From the NCBI GenBank assembly GCA_963763955.1, contig CAVXQP010000009.1, positions 248,001 through 312,000 on the forward strand: a stretch of DNA of 64,000 bases. The letters are read 5' to 3'. Positions 49,252 to 58,311 of this stretch are shown here, in pieces. The notes beneath the pieces are model-generated. The model saw nothing but the letters and a program-made list of their open reading frames with translations. It did not search any database and was not told where the DNA came from. How positions within the stretch are numbered: position 1 is the stretch's first letter; each line of letters opens with the position of its first letter. Both the position numbers and the translations under genes were made by a program. This DNA is from DASUPK01 sp963763955 (GTDB taxonomy: Bacteria > Actinomycetota > Thermoleophilia > Solirubrobacterales > 70-9).

Positions 49252-49679
49252 CAGAGTCCCTCCACCGTGACGCCCATCGAGCGGGCGGTGCCGGCGATGA
49301 TCCTGGTCGCGGCGTCGAGGTCATTGGCGTTCAGGTCGGGCATCTTGCGCTCCGCGATCTGGCGGGCCTGATCCACCGTGATCGAGCCGACCTTCTCGCT
49401 GTGGGGCTCGCCTGAGCCCTTGTCGATGCCGGCGGCCTCCTTGATCAGGACCGCAGCCGGCGGCGTCTTGGTGATGAACTCGAAGGAGCGGTCCTCGTAG
49501 ACCGTGATCTCGACGGGGATGATGGTCCCGGCGTCCTGTTGAGTCTGGGCGTTGAACGCCTTCGTGAACTCCATGATGTTGACGCCGTGTTGTCCCAGAG
49601 CGGGGCCCACCGGGGGCGCGGGGTTCGCGGCCCCGGCCGGGATCTGGAGCTTGATCTGCGTGAGGACCTTCTTCGCCAT
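49251..49679 (-). CDS. rplK: 50S ribosomal protein L11
   Basis: 142 residues. KVLTQIKLQIPAGAANPAPP and VGPALGQHGVNIMEFTKAFN are the conserved N-terminal domain; KMPDLNANDLDAATRIIAGT the C-terminal rRNA-binding helix. Forms the GTPase-associated centre. 10 nt after nusG. Confidence 0.97.
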   Translation of the reverse strand: MAKKVLTQIKLQIPAGAANPAPPVGPALGQHGVNIMEFTKAFNAQTQQDAGTIIPVEITVYEDRSFEFITKTPPAAVLIKEAAGIDKGSGEPHSEKVGSITVDQARQIAERKMPDLNANDLDAATRIIAGTARSMGVTVEGL

Positions 49680-49688
49680 TTGCCGAGC

Positions 49689-50210
49689 CTAGATCTTCTT
49701 GACCTGGTCGTAGTTGACCTCGACGGGCGTCTCCCGCCCGAAGATCGAGACCAGGACCTTGAGCTTGGCGGCGTCCTCGTTGATCTCGGCGATCTCGCCC
49801 GAGAAGTCAGCCAGGGGCCCGGAGATCACCTTGACGGACTCCCCGATCGAGAACTGGGCCCGGGTGCGCGGGCGCTCCGCGGTCTCCCGGTGGAGCAGGC
49901 GGTCTACCTCGACCTTGGAAAGCGGGATCGGCTTGTTGCGCGAGCCGACGAAGCCGGTGACACCGGGGGTGTTCTTGACCAGCCCCCAGGCGTCGTCCGT
50001 CATCTCCATGTTCACCAGGACATAGCCCGGCATCGTGCGCTTCTCCGACTGCACCTTCTGGCCGTCCTTCATCTCCGAGATCTGCTCGGTGGGGACGACG
50101 ACCTGGCGCACGTTGCGCTCCTGGCCCATCGTGTGGACCCGGTGCTCGAGGTTCTGCTTGACCTTGTTCTCGTGCCCCGAGTAGGTGTTGATCACGTACC
50201 AGCGAAACAT
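49689..50210 (-). CDS. nusG: Transcription termination/antitermination factor NusG
   Basis: 173 residues: NGN domain (FRWYVINTYSGHENKVK; MPGYVLVNMEMTDDAW) and KOW domain (GESVKVISGPLADFSGEI). Shorter than streptomycete NusG because the acidic N-terminal extension is absent here; instead, the adjacent SecE carries a long charged N-terminus. Couples RNA polymerase to ribosome and Rho. Confidence 0.96.
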   Translation of the reverse strand: MFRWYVINTYSGHENKVKQNLEHRVHTMGQERNVRQVVVPTEQISEMKDGQKVQSEKRTMPGYVLVNMEMTDDAWGLVKNTPGVTGFVGSRNKPIPLSKVEVDRLLHRETAERPRTRAQFSIGESVKVISGPLADFSGEIAEINEDAAKLKVLVSIFGRETPVEVNYDQVKKI

Positions 50211-50228
50211 CTCAGTCTCCTTGGCTCC

Positions 50229-50882
50229 TCAGAGGAGCTGCTTGATGAACCAGTTGAAGGCGGCGTCGAGCGCGCCCAGATAGGCGGCCATCACCGCCAC
50301 GAAGATGAAGGTGACGGCCGAGGCCTGGACCAGCGTGTCGCGGTCCGGCCACTGCACGCGCTTGAGCTCGGCCCAGCAGGAAAGCAGGAAGCCGAGGATG
50401 GGGCCGCGCCGCTTCTCGGCCTTCTCGGCCTGGCCCTTCTGAAGCTCCTTGGCGCGAGCCTTGCGGCGGTCCTCCTTCTCGCGCTGGCGGCGATCGCGCC
50501 GGCTCTCGCGCGCCGGAGCCGGGGCCTCCGTGGCGGCGCCCTCCTCGGGACGGCCGACGTCCGCGCGGGATGGCGCGGGGGACTCGGGCTCGGCGGGAGC
50601 CGTCTCCGGCCGCACCGGCGCCGGCATGACTCCCGGGACCGGCGAGCCGTCGCCCGCGGTGTCCCCGGGCTGCTCGACGCTCTCGCCGTAGTCCTCGGTC
50701 CTCGCGCCGGTCTCGATGATCGCCTCGGCCTCCGCGACCTCGCCCGAGACTCCCTCCCGGGTGTCCCGCTGAGCGCGGCCCTCCTCCTCCCGCTCAGCGG
50801 CGTCGCGGGCGGGCAGCCCGCGCTGCTCCGCCTGCTGGCGGCGGCGGCGCTCGGCCTTTCGCTGTGCCCGCGTCTTCGCCAT
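50229..50882 (-). CDS. secE: Protein translocase subunit SecE with long N-terminal extension
   Basis: 217 residues; SecE proper is the last ~65, with LSCWAELKRVQWPDRDTLVQ before a single transmembrane helix. The first ~150 residues are charged and disordered: basic (KTRAQRKAERRRRQQAEQR), acidic/Pro-rich middle (PAEPESPAPSRADVGRPEEG) and a second basic stretch (RRDRRQREKEDRRKARAKE). This fits actinobacterial SecE variants but is at the long end. Partner of SecY in the Sec channel. Confidence 0.93.
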   Translation of the reverse strand: MAKTRAQRKAERRRRQQAEQRGLPARDAAEREEEGRAQRDTREGVSGEVAEAEAIIETGARTEDYGESVEQPGDTAGDGSPVPGVMPAPVRPETAPAEPESPAPSRADVGRPEEGAATEAPAPARESRRDRRQREKEDRRKARAKELQKGQAEKAEKRRGPILGFLLSCWAELKRVQWPDRDTLVQASAVTFIFVAVMAAYLGALDAAFNWFIKQLL

Positions 50883-50896
50883 CTCGAGCTGCGCCC

Positions 50897-51058
50897 CTAC
50901 CGGGTTTCCTTATGTGGGGTGTGGCGGCCGCACCAGCGGCAGAACTTGCGCAGCTCGATCCGGTCCGGCGAGTTCCGCCGGGACTTGTTCGTCTCGTAGT
51001 TGCGGCGCTTGCACTCCTCGCAGGCGAGCGTCACGCCGATTCGAACATCAGAGGCCAT
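50897..51058 (-). CDS. rpmG: 50S ribosomal protein L33 (zinc-binding form)
   Basis: 53 residues read directly from the sequence: ATG 51058 to the stop at 50897. Starts MASDVRIGVTLACEECKRRN and contains CEEC and CRWC pairs, the C+ zinc ribbon, with NKSRRNSPDRIELRKFC between. GTTGAGGAGAC supplies a Shine-Dalgarno. 14 nt before secE, the usual rpmG-secE-nusG order. Confidence 0.94.
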   Translation of the reverse strand: MASDVRIGVTLACEECKRRNYETNKSRRNSPDRIELRKFCRWCGRHTPHKETR

Positions 51059-51110
51059 GTCTCCTCAACTTCTCAACTTCACTTCGGTGCCGCCGAACTC
51101 GGCCGGACAG

Positions 51111-51146
51111 AAAAAACCCCCGGCCCGAGGCACGAGGTAGGCCAAA
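51111..51146 (-). terminator. Terminator-like element upstream of rpmG
   Basis: On the minus strand GGCC (51143-51140, extendable by G-U pairs) can pair with GGCC (51125-51122), followed by GGGGG and six T residues (51116-51111). It ends the extracellular gene cluster or acts as an attenuator in the rpmG leader; the stem is modest. Confidence 0.5.
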
Positions 51147-51175
51147 GAATAGCGACCGATCCGCCCCAAGGACGG

Positions 51176-51574
51176 CTATGGCGCCTGTCCCTCGAAGCCC
51201 GCGGCTCGCTGATAGAGGTGGTAGAGCTTGAAGCCGCGGGCGAAGCTCTGCTCGCACCAGCGGTTGAACAGGTCGTAGGCCTGCTTGTCGTCCAACACCG
51301 AGCCTGTCCCGGACGGATCGGAGGCGTTGTTGCCCACCACCGGGCCGCTGGCGAAGTCCTTGATCTGCTGGATGGTGCCGAGGCGCTGCTCGGTGTCCGC
51401 CTGGTTCCAGTCGTGACAATCGGCCAGGGCGATCGGCTGACCGACGTTGGGCCCGACGTCGATCTGGGGCTGGGTGCCGGACCCGCCGCCGCAGCCTGCG
51501 ATCAGCGCGGCCGCTGTCGAGGGCGCAGAGCAGCGCGCCGGCGAGCCGGCTCCCGGGGCCGCGGTGAAGAAGCG
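51176..51574 (-). CDS. Small lipoprotein-like ORF without canonical start, in frame after a TAG
   Basis: 132 codons open on the minus strand immediately after, and in the same frame as, the TAG that ends the beta-helix gene. The sequence contains a lipobox-like AAALIAGC followed by GGGSGTQPQID, then a domain with ALADCHDWNQADTEQRLGTI, NRWCEQSFARGFKLYHLYQR and the end AAGFEGQAP, which resembles a small conserved actinobacterial exported protein family with two cysteines (low-certainty recognition). There is no ATG, GTG or TTG before the conserved part; the first in-frame GTG falls inside it. Either an unusual start, stop-codon readthrough, a sequencing error or a decayed gene. Confidence 0.55.
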   Translation of the reverse strand, partial: RFFTAAPGAGSPARCSAPSTAAALIAGCGGGSGTQPQIDVGPNVGQPIALADCHDWNQADTEQRLGTIQQIKDFASGPVVGNNASDPSGTGSVLDDKQAYDLFNRWCEQSFARGFKLYHLYQRAAGFEGQAP

Positions 51575-53527
51575 CTATGGCTTCGGCGGGGTTGTGAACC
51601 ACGGACAGCTGGTAGCGCCCAGCTCGGTGCAGGCCAGCTCCTCCGTCACCTGTCCGTGCTGGGCGCCGGGGAGAGGGCTGTTCTCGCAGCTGGATGGCAG
51701 ATTATCCGGGGGGGCCCCGCCGGGGGACGGCAGTCCCGTGACGCCTCCGGCGGTGCCGTTGGAGCCGGTGTTGTTGTACCAGCAGTTGCCGCTCGTGTAG
51801 CCGGGAGTGGTGTCGATGATGACCCCGCCCTGGTCCCACCAGAAGTCGACGCCGTTCGGCGAGGCGCTCCCGTCCGGTGCCTGTCCCATCTGGTTGTCGA
51901 AGAACTTGTTGCGGTAGGAGGTGGCGGACGTGCTGGGACCATTAGGAGGAACGTTGTTACAACCTGCAACCTGGTTGTCCGGGTCGTTGCAGACGAAGGC
52001 GTCGGGCACGGCGAACAGCATCACGCCGCGGCGCCAGTTGTCGTAGAAGCGGTTGTTGCGCACCACGTTCGCGTTGCCGCCTGCGATCCACATCCCGGTG
52101 CCGACCGGGACCGGCTCGGCGGGCGTGACATCCGAGCAGCCCTGGTTCGGTCCGCTCGGGCCAGGCTTCTGTCCGGCTGCGCACTCCGGCAGGTAGGAGT
52201 TGAAGTTGTTGTCGTAGAAGTTGTTGTGCTCGAGCAGGTCGGAGTCCTGCGGGAAACCCGGGTGGCCCGGCGCCGTGAAGACGTCGGTCGAGAAGCCCAT
52301 CGAGTTGTCGTAGAAGTTGTTGTCGTGGAGCCAGACGGCGTTGCCGTCCGTCCCGGAGTAGCCGAGCAGGTTGTGGTGCATGTCGCAGTTGCGGAGTTCG
52401 GTGCCGTAGCGTCGCTGTCCGGGCGGAACGCCCTCTCCGAGGTCGGCCGACGCGCCGGGATAGAGGCCGGAGTCGCCGCTGCCCCAGGCGTCGCAGTTCT
52501 CGATCAGCGAGTGGTCCGCGACGAAGGTGAGCAAGCCGTACTCCCCGGCGTAAGGGACCTTGAAGTGGTCGAGGTGGGAGCCGTCGGTCTCCTCGACGTA
52601 GACGTCATGCTCCTTTGCGTGCCGCACCTTGATGTTGTCGAGGACGAAGCCGTCGGCGCGGTCGGCACGGATCCCGACATCCTTGACCGACCCGATCGGC
52701 GCGCCATCCCCGGACTCGACCCGCCCCGCGTCGACGATGACGTCGTCAGGCGAGACGCCGGTGCCTTGGATCTGCAGGTTGCAACGGATGCAGGCGCCCG
52801 CGTCGGGGATGTTGTGTCGGTCGAGCAAGGGCGGTTGCGGCACCGGGGTGTTCGTCAGTGCCCGGCCGAGCACCGCGATCAGGTTCTGGTCGTTCGGGCA
52901 ATGCCACTGATAGGCGTACGAGACCGCGCCGGCCTGGTTCTTGTCGTTGGTGATCTTGTACTGGTCGCAGGCCGGGTCGTTGGTCGGCTTGGCCCGCGAC
53001 TTCGGCTCCTTGTAGAGACCCGGCATGATCTCGACCCTGTCGTTGTTGTGGGAGGCGGTGACCGCCGCCTGGATCGAGTTGTACTTGCACTGCCGCAGCA
53101 GCTTGAGGTTGAAATTCCGGTACTTCTTTGCCTTCTTCTTCTTGATCTTGATCGCGGGCTGGGAGGGCCGCAGCTTGTAGCCCTTCTTCTGGGCCTTCTT
53201 CAGGCCCTTGTTCAGCTTCTTCATGGACTTGTTCTTCGAGAGCTGCTTCGAGGTGCCGTGCTTCCGCAGCTTCTTGCTCGGCACCGTCTGGCAGACGACG
53301 CGCGTCTTGCCCGGCTTCTTCTTCTTGAGCGCGCTGAAGATGCTGCGCACCGCGGGAACTGAGCCGCCGGCGGCTGGCTTCACCGAGGTGTCGGGCGCGG
53401 GATCGGGCCAGTAGGAAGCACGCTCAATGTGCCCGAATGCAAGCGAGGGAACGAGCACGGCGATGGCGGCGACTGCGATCGCAACCAACATGACCCCACG
53501 ACGATGTCTCGCCTTCCTGGCTCCCAT
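51575..53527 (-). CDS. Secreted right-handed parallel beta-helix protein
   Basis: 650 residues from ATG 53527, chosen because AGGAGAGGAACG precedes it (ATG 53548 lacks one). Signal peptide: basic MGARKARHRRG then VMLVAIAVAAIAVLVPSLAFG. A Lys-rich region (about 65-150; KKKKPGKTRVVCQ, KKLNKGLKKAQKKGYK) precedes the beta-helix domain, whose repeats show as NNFYDNN, DLLEHNNFYDNNF, NVVRNNRFYDNW. Such folds are found in pectate-lyase-like enzymes and adhesins; no clear catalytic motif is seen, so polysaccharide binding or cleavage is only possible. Many cysteines suggest disulfides. Confidence 0.82.
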   Translation of the reverse strand: MGARKARHRRGVMLVAIAVAAIAVLVPSLAFGHIERASYWPDPAPDTSVKPAAGGSVPAVRSIFSALKKKKPGKTRVVCQTVPSKKLRKHGTSKQLSKNKSMKKLNKGLKKAQKKGYKLRPSQPAIKIKKKKAKKYRNFNLKLLRQCKYNSIQAAVTASHNNDRVEIMPGLYKEPKSRAKPTNDPACDQYKITNDKNQAGAVSYAYQWHCPNDQNLIAVLGRALTNTPVPQPPLLDRHNIPDAGACIRCNLQIQGTGVSPDDVIVDAGRVESGDGAPIGSVKDVGIRADRADGFVLDNIKVRHAKEHDVYVEETDGSHLDHFKVPYAGEYGLLTFVADHSLIENCDAWGSGDSGLYPGASADLGEGVPPGQRRYGTELRNCDMHHNLLGYSGTDGNAVWLHDNNFYDNSMGFSTDVFTAPGHPGFPQDSDLLEHNNFYDNNFNSYLPECAAGQKPGPSGPNQGCSDVTPAEPVPVGTGMWIAGGNANVVRNNRFYDNWRRGVMLFAVPDAFVCNDPDNQVAGCNNVPPNGPSTSATSYRNKFFDNQMGQAPDGSASPNGVDFWWDQGGVIIDTTPGYTSGNCWYNNTGSNGTAGGVTGLPSPGGAPPDNLPSSCENSPLPGAQHGQVTEELACTELGATSCPWFTTPPKP

Positions 53528-53605
53528 CGTTCCTCTCCTGTGGCTCATCTAATCAGATGTTGCCGACCGATGAAAACCCCAGCCGGGAGCGGGAGTTGCG
53601 GTCTC

Positions 53606-55228
53606 TCAGGAGACCTGCTGCGGAGCAGTCGAGCCGCTGGGCAGGACGAACTTGCCCATGCTGGTGGCCTGGCCCCCGTCCCGGGTCTGCGTCTGGACCC
53701 TCTTGAACTCGCAGGTCGCCTGGCTCTTGGTCACCTCGAGGATCGCGTAGCCGCGGCTGTCGAGATCCGTGTAGGTGATGTGCTTGTCCAGGGCATTGAT
53801 CAGCGCCTTGATCGTGCCCGAGGGGATGCCCGTCTCCTCCGGCAGTCCGCGGGACGTCGTCGCGCCGCCGACGAACTCGCCGCACACGGGAGTGCCGGTG
53901 TCGCTCCCGTCGGTGGTGGCGGTGCCGACGAAGAAGTTGTGGATGTCGCCGGTGACCGGGAGCAGGTTCTTGACGTTGTTGGCGAGCACGAACTCGAGCA
54001 ACTCCCGGCGCTCGGCCGCGTAGCCGTCCCACTGGTCGTTGTTGGCCCCGTTCTGGGGTGCTTGCTGGAAGCCCATCAGCATCACCTCGTTCGCCCAGAG
54101 CTTCCAGGTCTGGGGGGAGGTGGCGAGGGTCTGCTTGAACCACGACTTCTGCTGAATGCCGAGCATCGTGCGGTTCGGGTTCTGCTGGTCGGGACAGATG
54201 ACGAGCTGGGCGTCGTCGCAGGGCTGCTGGTTCCGGTACTGGCGCTCGTCGGTGATGATCAGGTCGACCAGCTTGCCGATCCGGAGGTGCTCGTAGACGC
54301 GGTCCCGTTCGCCGTCGAAGCGGATGCGGGGCATGTAGTTGAAATAGGCCTGGTACCCGTTCGCTCGGCGCTCCTGGATCGAGATCCGGCGCGGATGGCC
54401 GTTGTTGGTGAAGCCGGGCTGGGCGTGAGAGCTGGCCAGACCGTCGGCATAGTTGTCCTCGACCTCGTGGTCGTCCCAGACCGACACGAAGTTGTGGGCA
54501 GCGTGCATGGCCTGCAGGTCGCGGTCGCTCTTGTAGAGGTTGTACTTCTGCCGATACTCGGGCAGGTACTCGACATTTCCGTCGTGGTTGAAGCCCGTGG
54601 TGTCCTGTCGCGGGCCGGGGTAGTAATGGGACTCGTAGATGTAGTCGCCGAGGTGGAGGACGAGGTCGAGGTCCTGCTCCTCGGCGATCGCGGCGTGGGC
54701 GTTGTAGAAGCCCGCCTCGTAGCTCTGGCAGGAGAGGAACGCGATCTTCAGCGGGGTGTTGGAGTCGCGCGGCGGGGCGGTGCGAAAGCGGCCCACTGGT
54801 GAGCCCTTGTCCTTGGTGTGGAAGCGGTAGAAGTACTCGTGCGCCGGCTTCAGGCCGCGGACTCGGGTGCGTGCCGTGAAGTCGCGCTCCTTGCGCGCGG
54901 TGACCGTCTTCTCCAAGACCACGTTCTTGAAGTGGCGGTCCTTGGCGACCTGGAGGTCGAGCCGCGAGGTGCGCTTCGCCTGGCCCAGCTTCGTCCAGAG
55001 GATCGTGCCCTTGGGGTACGGGAAGCCGGAGGCGACGCCGAGAGGGAAGGTGCCGGACTTGGCGACGGGGATGCGCCGCTTGCGGGCGATCGCGGCGTAG
55101 TTGGGGAGGGCGGTGACCGCAGCGCCCGTGGCGAGCCCGGCGATCAGGAACTGGCGGCGGCCCAGCCGCGGCTCCGTGTCCAATGACTCTAGGTCGAAGC
55201 GAGCATCCTCGAACTCCTGCACGTCCAT
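53606..55228 (-). CDS. phoD: Alkaline phosphatase D family protein, Tat-exported
   Basis: 540 residues from ATG 55228 (AGGAG Shine-Dalgarno). A twin-arginine signal is evident: LGRRQFLIAGLATGAAVTAL. The N-terminal Fn3-like PhoD_N domain (about 55-150) precedes the metallophosphatase core with HLGDYIYE, SVWDDHEVEDNYA and PVTGDIHNFF, the metal-ligand motifs of PhoD. Secreted Ca/Fe-dependent phosphodiesterase/monoesterase for phosphate scavenging. Followed by the beta-helix gene after 78 nt. No PHO box identified. Confidence 0.92.
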   Translation of the reverse strand: MDVQEFEDARFDLESLDTEPRLGRRQFLIAGLATGAAVTALPNYAAIARKRRIPVAKSGTFPLGVASGFPYPKGTILWTKLGQAKRTSRLDLQVAKDRHFKNVVLEKTVTARKERDFTARTRVRGLKPAHEYFYRFHTKDKGSPVGRFRTAPPRDSNTPLKIAFLSCQSYEAGFYNAHAAIAEEQDLDLVLHLGDYIYESHYYPGPRQDTTGFNHDGNVEYLPEYRQKYNLYKSDRDLQAMHAAHNFVSVWDDHEVEDNYADGLASSHAQPGFTNNGHPRRISIQERRANGYQAYFNYMPRIRFDGERDRVYEHLRIGKLVDLIITDERQYRNQQPCDDAQLVICPDQQNPNRTMLGIQQKSWFKQTLATSPQTWKLWANEVMLMGFQQAPQNGANNDQWDGYAAERRELLEFVLANNVKNLLPVTGDIHNFFVGTATTDGSDTGTPVCGEFVGGATTSRGLPEETGIPSGTIKALINALDKHITYTDLDSRGYAILEVTKSQATCEFKRVQTQTRDGGQATSMGKFVLPSGSTAPQQVS

Positions 55229-55283
55229 TCAGCCTTCTCCTCTCGCTATCCCCTGTTGGTGGTACTAAATCACTCTCGGGGGG

Positions 55284-55311
55284 TTCGCGACTCACCGAGT
55301 TTTCGCGACTC
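55284..55311. repeat. Direct repeat TTCGCGACTC in a divergent promoter region
   Basis: TTCGCGACTC occurs at 55284-55293 and 55302-55311, 18 nt apart (nearly two helical turns), between divergent phoD and the lipase-like gene. It could be a regulator site; no protein is suggested by the motif. Confidence 0.4.
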
Positions 55312-55380
55312 TCGGGCATGGCACTTCCGATAGCTTCCTGCTAACGGCCGGGACTGGCCGCAGGAGAGGAGAGAGGACTC

Positions 55381-58020
55381 GTGAAGGGAAGGGCGTCTGT
55401 GAACGGACTCAGGGGTCTCGCGATCGCCGCTGCCGCCGTACTGCTCGTCGCTCTGGCCGTCGGAGCGGCTGAGGGCAAGAAGAAGAAGTCCGGAGGCGGC
55501 GGGAAGCTCACGGTGCTCACCACGCAGCAGCATCAGGCGGTCGACGCCGGTGCGATCAGCGTGAAGGTGAAGGGCAAGGGCGGCCGAGTCGTGGTCGACG
55601 GCGTCCAGGGCACCGGTTCCGTTCAGCTCACCTCGGCGAAGAAGGTCAAGTCCGGCAAGCACACCGTCAACGTCCCTCTCTCGGCCGCGGGCAAGTCCGC
55701 GATCGGGAGCTGCTCGGTCACCGGGCTCAACGCCAGGTTCACCAAGGGCGGCAAGAAGAAGAGCGGGAAGAAGAGCGCGGGTAAGAGCTCGCCCGTGGCG
55801 CCCCTCGATCGCGACGAGGCTGTGTGCAGCGTCGGATCGGAGAACCCGACCGCGCGGCCGTATCACGGCCCCGCGATCGACACATCCAACGCGGACCGCT
55901 GCGACTTCATGGATCCAACGGTCTGCCTCCAGCCCTGGCCGAATGACTACTTCACGAAGGCTGACGCGACAACCGACACAGGTCGCCGGCTGAACATCAA
56001 CAGCAGCTCGACGCCAGCGAACACGCTTGGCGTCCACATCGACACCACCGACATCAACCGAGCGGACGGCTTCAGCCCAGGCAACCTGATCACGCTCAAG
56101 ATCCCGCAGATCGAAACCCAGGCGGCGTTCGACAACACCGGCTTCGTGCCGGTCAACGATCTGCATCGCTACTCGGAACCGAACCAGCCGGTCGTGGTCA
56201 TCGACGCAGCGACCGGGCAGCGCCAGCCGATCCTCGCGGAGCTCGACCCGAACCCGAACCACTATTCGCCGGGCGACACGAAGGACGTCAACCTGATCAT
56301 CCGCCCCACGCGCAACTTCACCGAAGGGCACCGCTACATCATCGCCCTGCGGAACCTTCGCGACGCGCAGAACAATCCGGTGGATCCCCCGCTCCCGTTC
56401 CGGGTCTATCGCGACCGGCTGATCACCTCGGATCCGGCGATCGAGAATCGCCGCCCGCACATGGAGGACCTGATCTCGACGCTCCAGCACGACGGGATCC
56501 AGCGCTCCAACCTGTACATGACCTGGGACTTCACGGTGGCGAGCGAGCACAGCCTTGCCGGCCGCGCCCTGGCTATTCGCGACAACGCGCTCCATCAGCT
56601 CGGCGATGACAACCCCGGCAACGGCGCGGTCGACGGGAGCTCGCCGACGTTCGACATCTCGAATGTGATCGATGCTCCGAATCCCAGCCTTCCCGCCAAC
56701 ACGCTGCGCGAGGTCGACGGGAAGCTGAAGAACATCCCCTGCTACCTGCACCCCAATTGTCAGCCGGGTGGAACCTTCAACTTCCTGCCCAACGGGGATG
56801 TCGATTCCACGCCCAATGGCACCGCGGATGACAACTCGACGACCACCGGAGTGCGCTTCCGCTGCCTGGTCCCGAACTCAGCCGTCACAGGTACGACCGT
56901 GAACCCGACGCAGAGCGGCATCTTCGGACACGGCCTGCTCGGGGACTACACGCAGGTCTCGGACATGATCAAGTTCACCAACAGCGAGGCGAACGTCAGC
57001 AACACCACCTGGTGTGCGACGAACTGGGCCGGATTCTCGTCCGACGACATTGCGCAGGTCATCGCGACGCTGGGGGAGGTCTCGAACTTCTCGAAGCTCT
57101 CAGACCGGATGGTGCAGGGCTTCGTGAACATGATCTACCTCGGCAGGGCCATGCTGAACGCGGGCGGCTTCGACACCAATGCTGCCTTCCAGCTCGATCC
57201 GGATGGATCCGGTGGGAACCCGCCTGTTTCGGTGCTGGACCCATCGCAGGGCCTCTACTGGGAGGGGATCAGCCAGGGCGCGATCATGGGCGGGGCACTG
57301 ACGGCGCTCGAGCCGGACCTGACCCAGTCGGTGCTCGACGTGACCGGGATGAACTACTCGACCCTGCTGCGCCGCAGCGCGGACTCCGCGCAGTACTTCG
57401 AGCTGCCCGGGCTAGGCCTCTACGCGAACTACACGAACCAGCAGGAGCGGCCGTTGCTCCTCTCGCTGATGCAGCAGCTCTGGGACCGCGGTGAGGCAGA
57501 TGGGTATGCGGAGCACATGACCTCTGACCCGCTGCCCAACACGCCGGCCCATCACGTGCTGCTGCAGCTGGCGTATGGCGACCACCAGGTCTCGAACCTG
57601 GCGGGCGAGACCGAGGCGCGGACGATCGGTGCGCAGGTGGAGACGCCCGCCCTCGACCCGGGACGCCACTGGGACGTGGACCCGTTCCTCGGCATCCCCG
57701 CGATCTCGTCCTACCCCTATTCGGGCTCGGCGGCGATGGTCTACTACGACGGCGGGCCAATCGGGTTCGACGGCACCCAGGACTGCACCGACGAACACAG
57801 CAATCCGCAGCATGGAACCGCTCCCGCGCCGCTGGTGGAGCTGCCGCCCAACCCGGTGAGCGTCTATGGGTGCGACCCGCATTCCTATCCGCGACAGTCG
57901 CCGGACGGTGTCACTCAGGCGGCCGACTGGTTGCAGCCGAGCGGGTTCATCGACCAGTGTCAGACCGCGGTGGTGGGCCGGCCTTGCTACTCGAACGGGT
58001 ACACGGGGCCGGGGCCCTGA
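55381..58020 (+). CDS. Secreted lipase/esterase-like protein
   Basis: 879 residues from GTG 55381 with a strong GGAGAGGAGAG Shine-Dalgarno. Signal peptide (LAIAAAAVLLVALAVGAAEG) then a Lys/Gly-rich stretch (KKKKSGGGGK; KKKSGKKSAGKS). The region from about 180 (PTVCLQPWPNDYFTKAD; TEGHRYIIALRNLRDAQNNP) resembles the N-terminal domain of large bacterial virulence-factor lipases (VolA-like). Further on EGISQGAIMGGAL (about 625) has the G-x-S-x-G elbow of alpha/beta hydrolases. A His after HHVLLQLAYGDHQV could complete a triad. Extracellular ester hydrolysis is the best guess; substrate unknown. Confidence 0.75.
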   Translation: MKGRASVNGLRGLAIAAAAVLLVALAVGAAEGKKKKSGGGGKLTVLTTQQHQAVDAGAISVKVKGKGGRVVVDGVQGTGSVQLTSAKKVKSGKHTVNVPLSAAGKSAIGSCSVTGLNARFTKGGKKKSGKKSAGKSSPVAPLDRDEAVCSVGSENPTARPYHGPAIDTSNADRCDFMDPTVCLQPWPNDYFTKADATTDTGRRLNINSSSTPANTLGVHIDTTDINRADGFSPGNLITLKIPQIETQAAFDNTGFVPVNDLHRYSEPNQPVVVIDAATGQRQPILAELDPNPNHYSPGDTKDVNLIIRPTRNFTEGHRYIIALRNLRDAQNNPVDPPLPFRVYRDRLITSDPAIENRRPHMEDLISTLQHDGIQRSNLYMTWDFTVASEHSLAGRALAIRDNALHQLGDDNPGNGAVDGSSPTFDISNVIDAPNPSLPANTLREVDGKLKNIPCYLHPNCQPGGTFNFLPNGDVDSTPNGTADDNSTTTGVRFRCLVPNSAVTGTTVNPTQSGIFGHGLLGDYTQVSDMIKFTNSEANVSNTTWCATNWAGFSSDDIAQVIATLGEVSNFSKLSDRMVQGFVNMIYLGRAMLNAGGFDTNAAFQLDPDGSGGNPPVSVLDPSQGLYWEGISQGAIMGGALTALEPDLTQSVLDVTGMNYSTLLRRSADSAQYFELPGLGLYANYTNQQERPLLLSLMQQLWDRGEADGYAEHMTSDPLPNTPAHHVLLQLAYGDHQVSNLAGETEARTIGAQVETPALDPGRHWDVDPFLGIPAISSYPYSGSAAMVYYDGGPIGFDGTQDCTDEHSNPQHGTAPAPLVELPPNPVSVYGCDPHSYPRQSPDGVTQAADWLQPSGFIDQCQTAVVGRPCYSNGYTGPGP

Positions 58021-58311
58021 TCCAGCCGCGCGGTTAGAGGTCCGCCCATCATCTGCATCCTGGCTTACTGCCGGTCCGTGGCCCTGGTTCCAGCAAGGCC
58101 GTTTTAGCGTGGTGCTACTCCTCGCGACGTGTCAGGCAATGCGCACCTTGAGCGAGCGCCTTCGCGATTAGGCGTCGCTGCTTCTCGGTCTCAGCGCCGC
58201 GCCCTTCACCAGGGCGTAGGCGAGGAGCCGGCCGACGTGTGCGGTGGTAGCAGCCTTCCAGTTGGGGAACGAGACGCCCGCCCCGGGTTCACCGGTCACC
58301 CCGATACAGCC
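58021..58311. other. Convergent intergenic region, no convincing gene
   Basis: 291 nt between the lipase-like gene and the giant surface protein. On the plus strand GGCC...GGCC (58081-58108 region) followed by GTTTTAG could be a weak terminator. After the surface-protein TAG the same minus frame stays open for 47 codons (VTGEPGAGVSFPNWKAATT portion), but without homology or a Shine-Dalgarno I do not call it. Confidence 0.4.

Noticed and set aside
51575..51577. TAG as a recoded amino acid (pyrrolysine or similar) joining the beta-helix and lipoprotein-like parts
   Set aside because: No recoding signal or machinery is visible in the window, and the downstream part begins with signal-peptide-like sequence, which argues for a separate protein. 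Kept as a finding but not called as a fusion.
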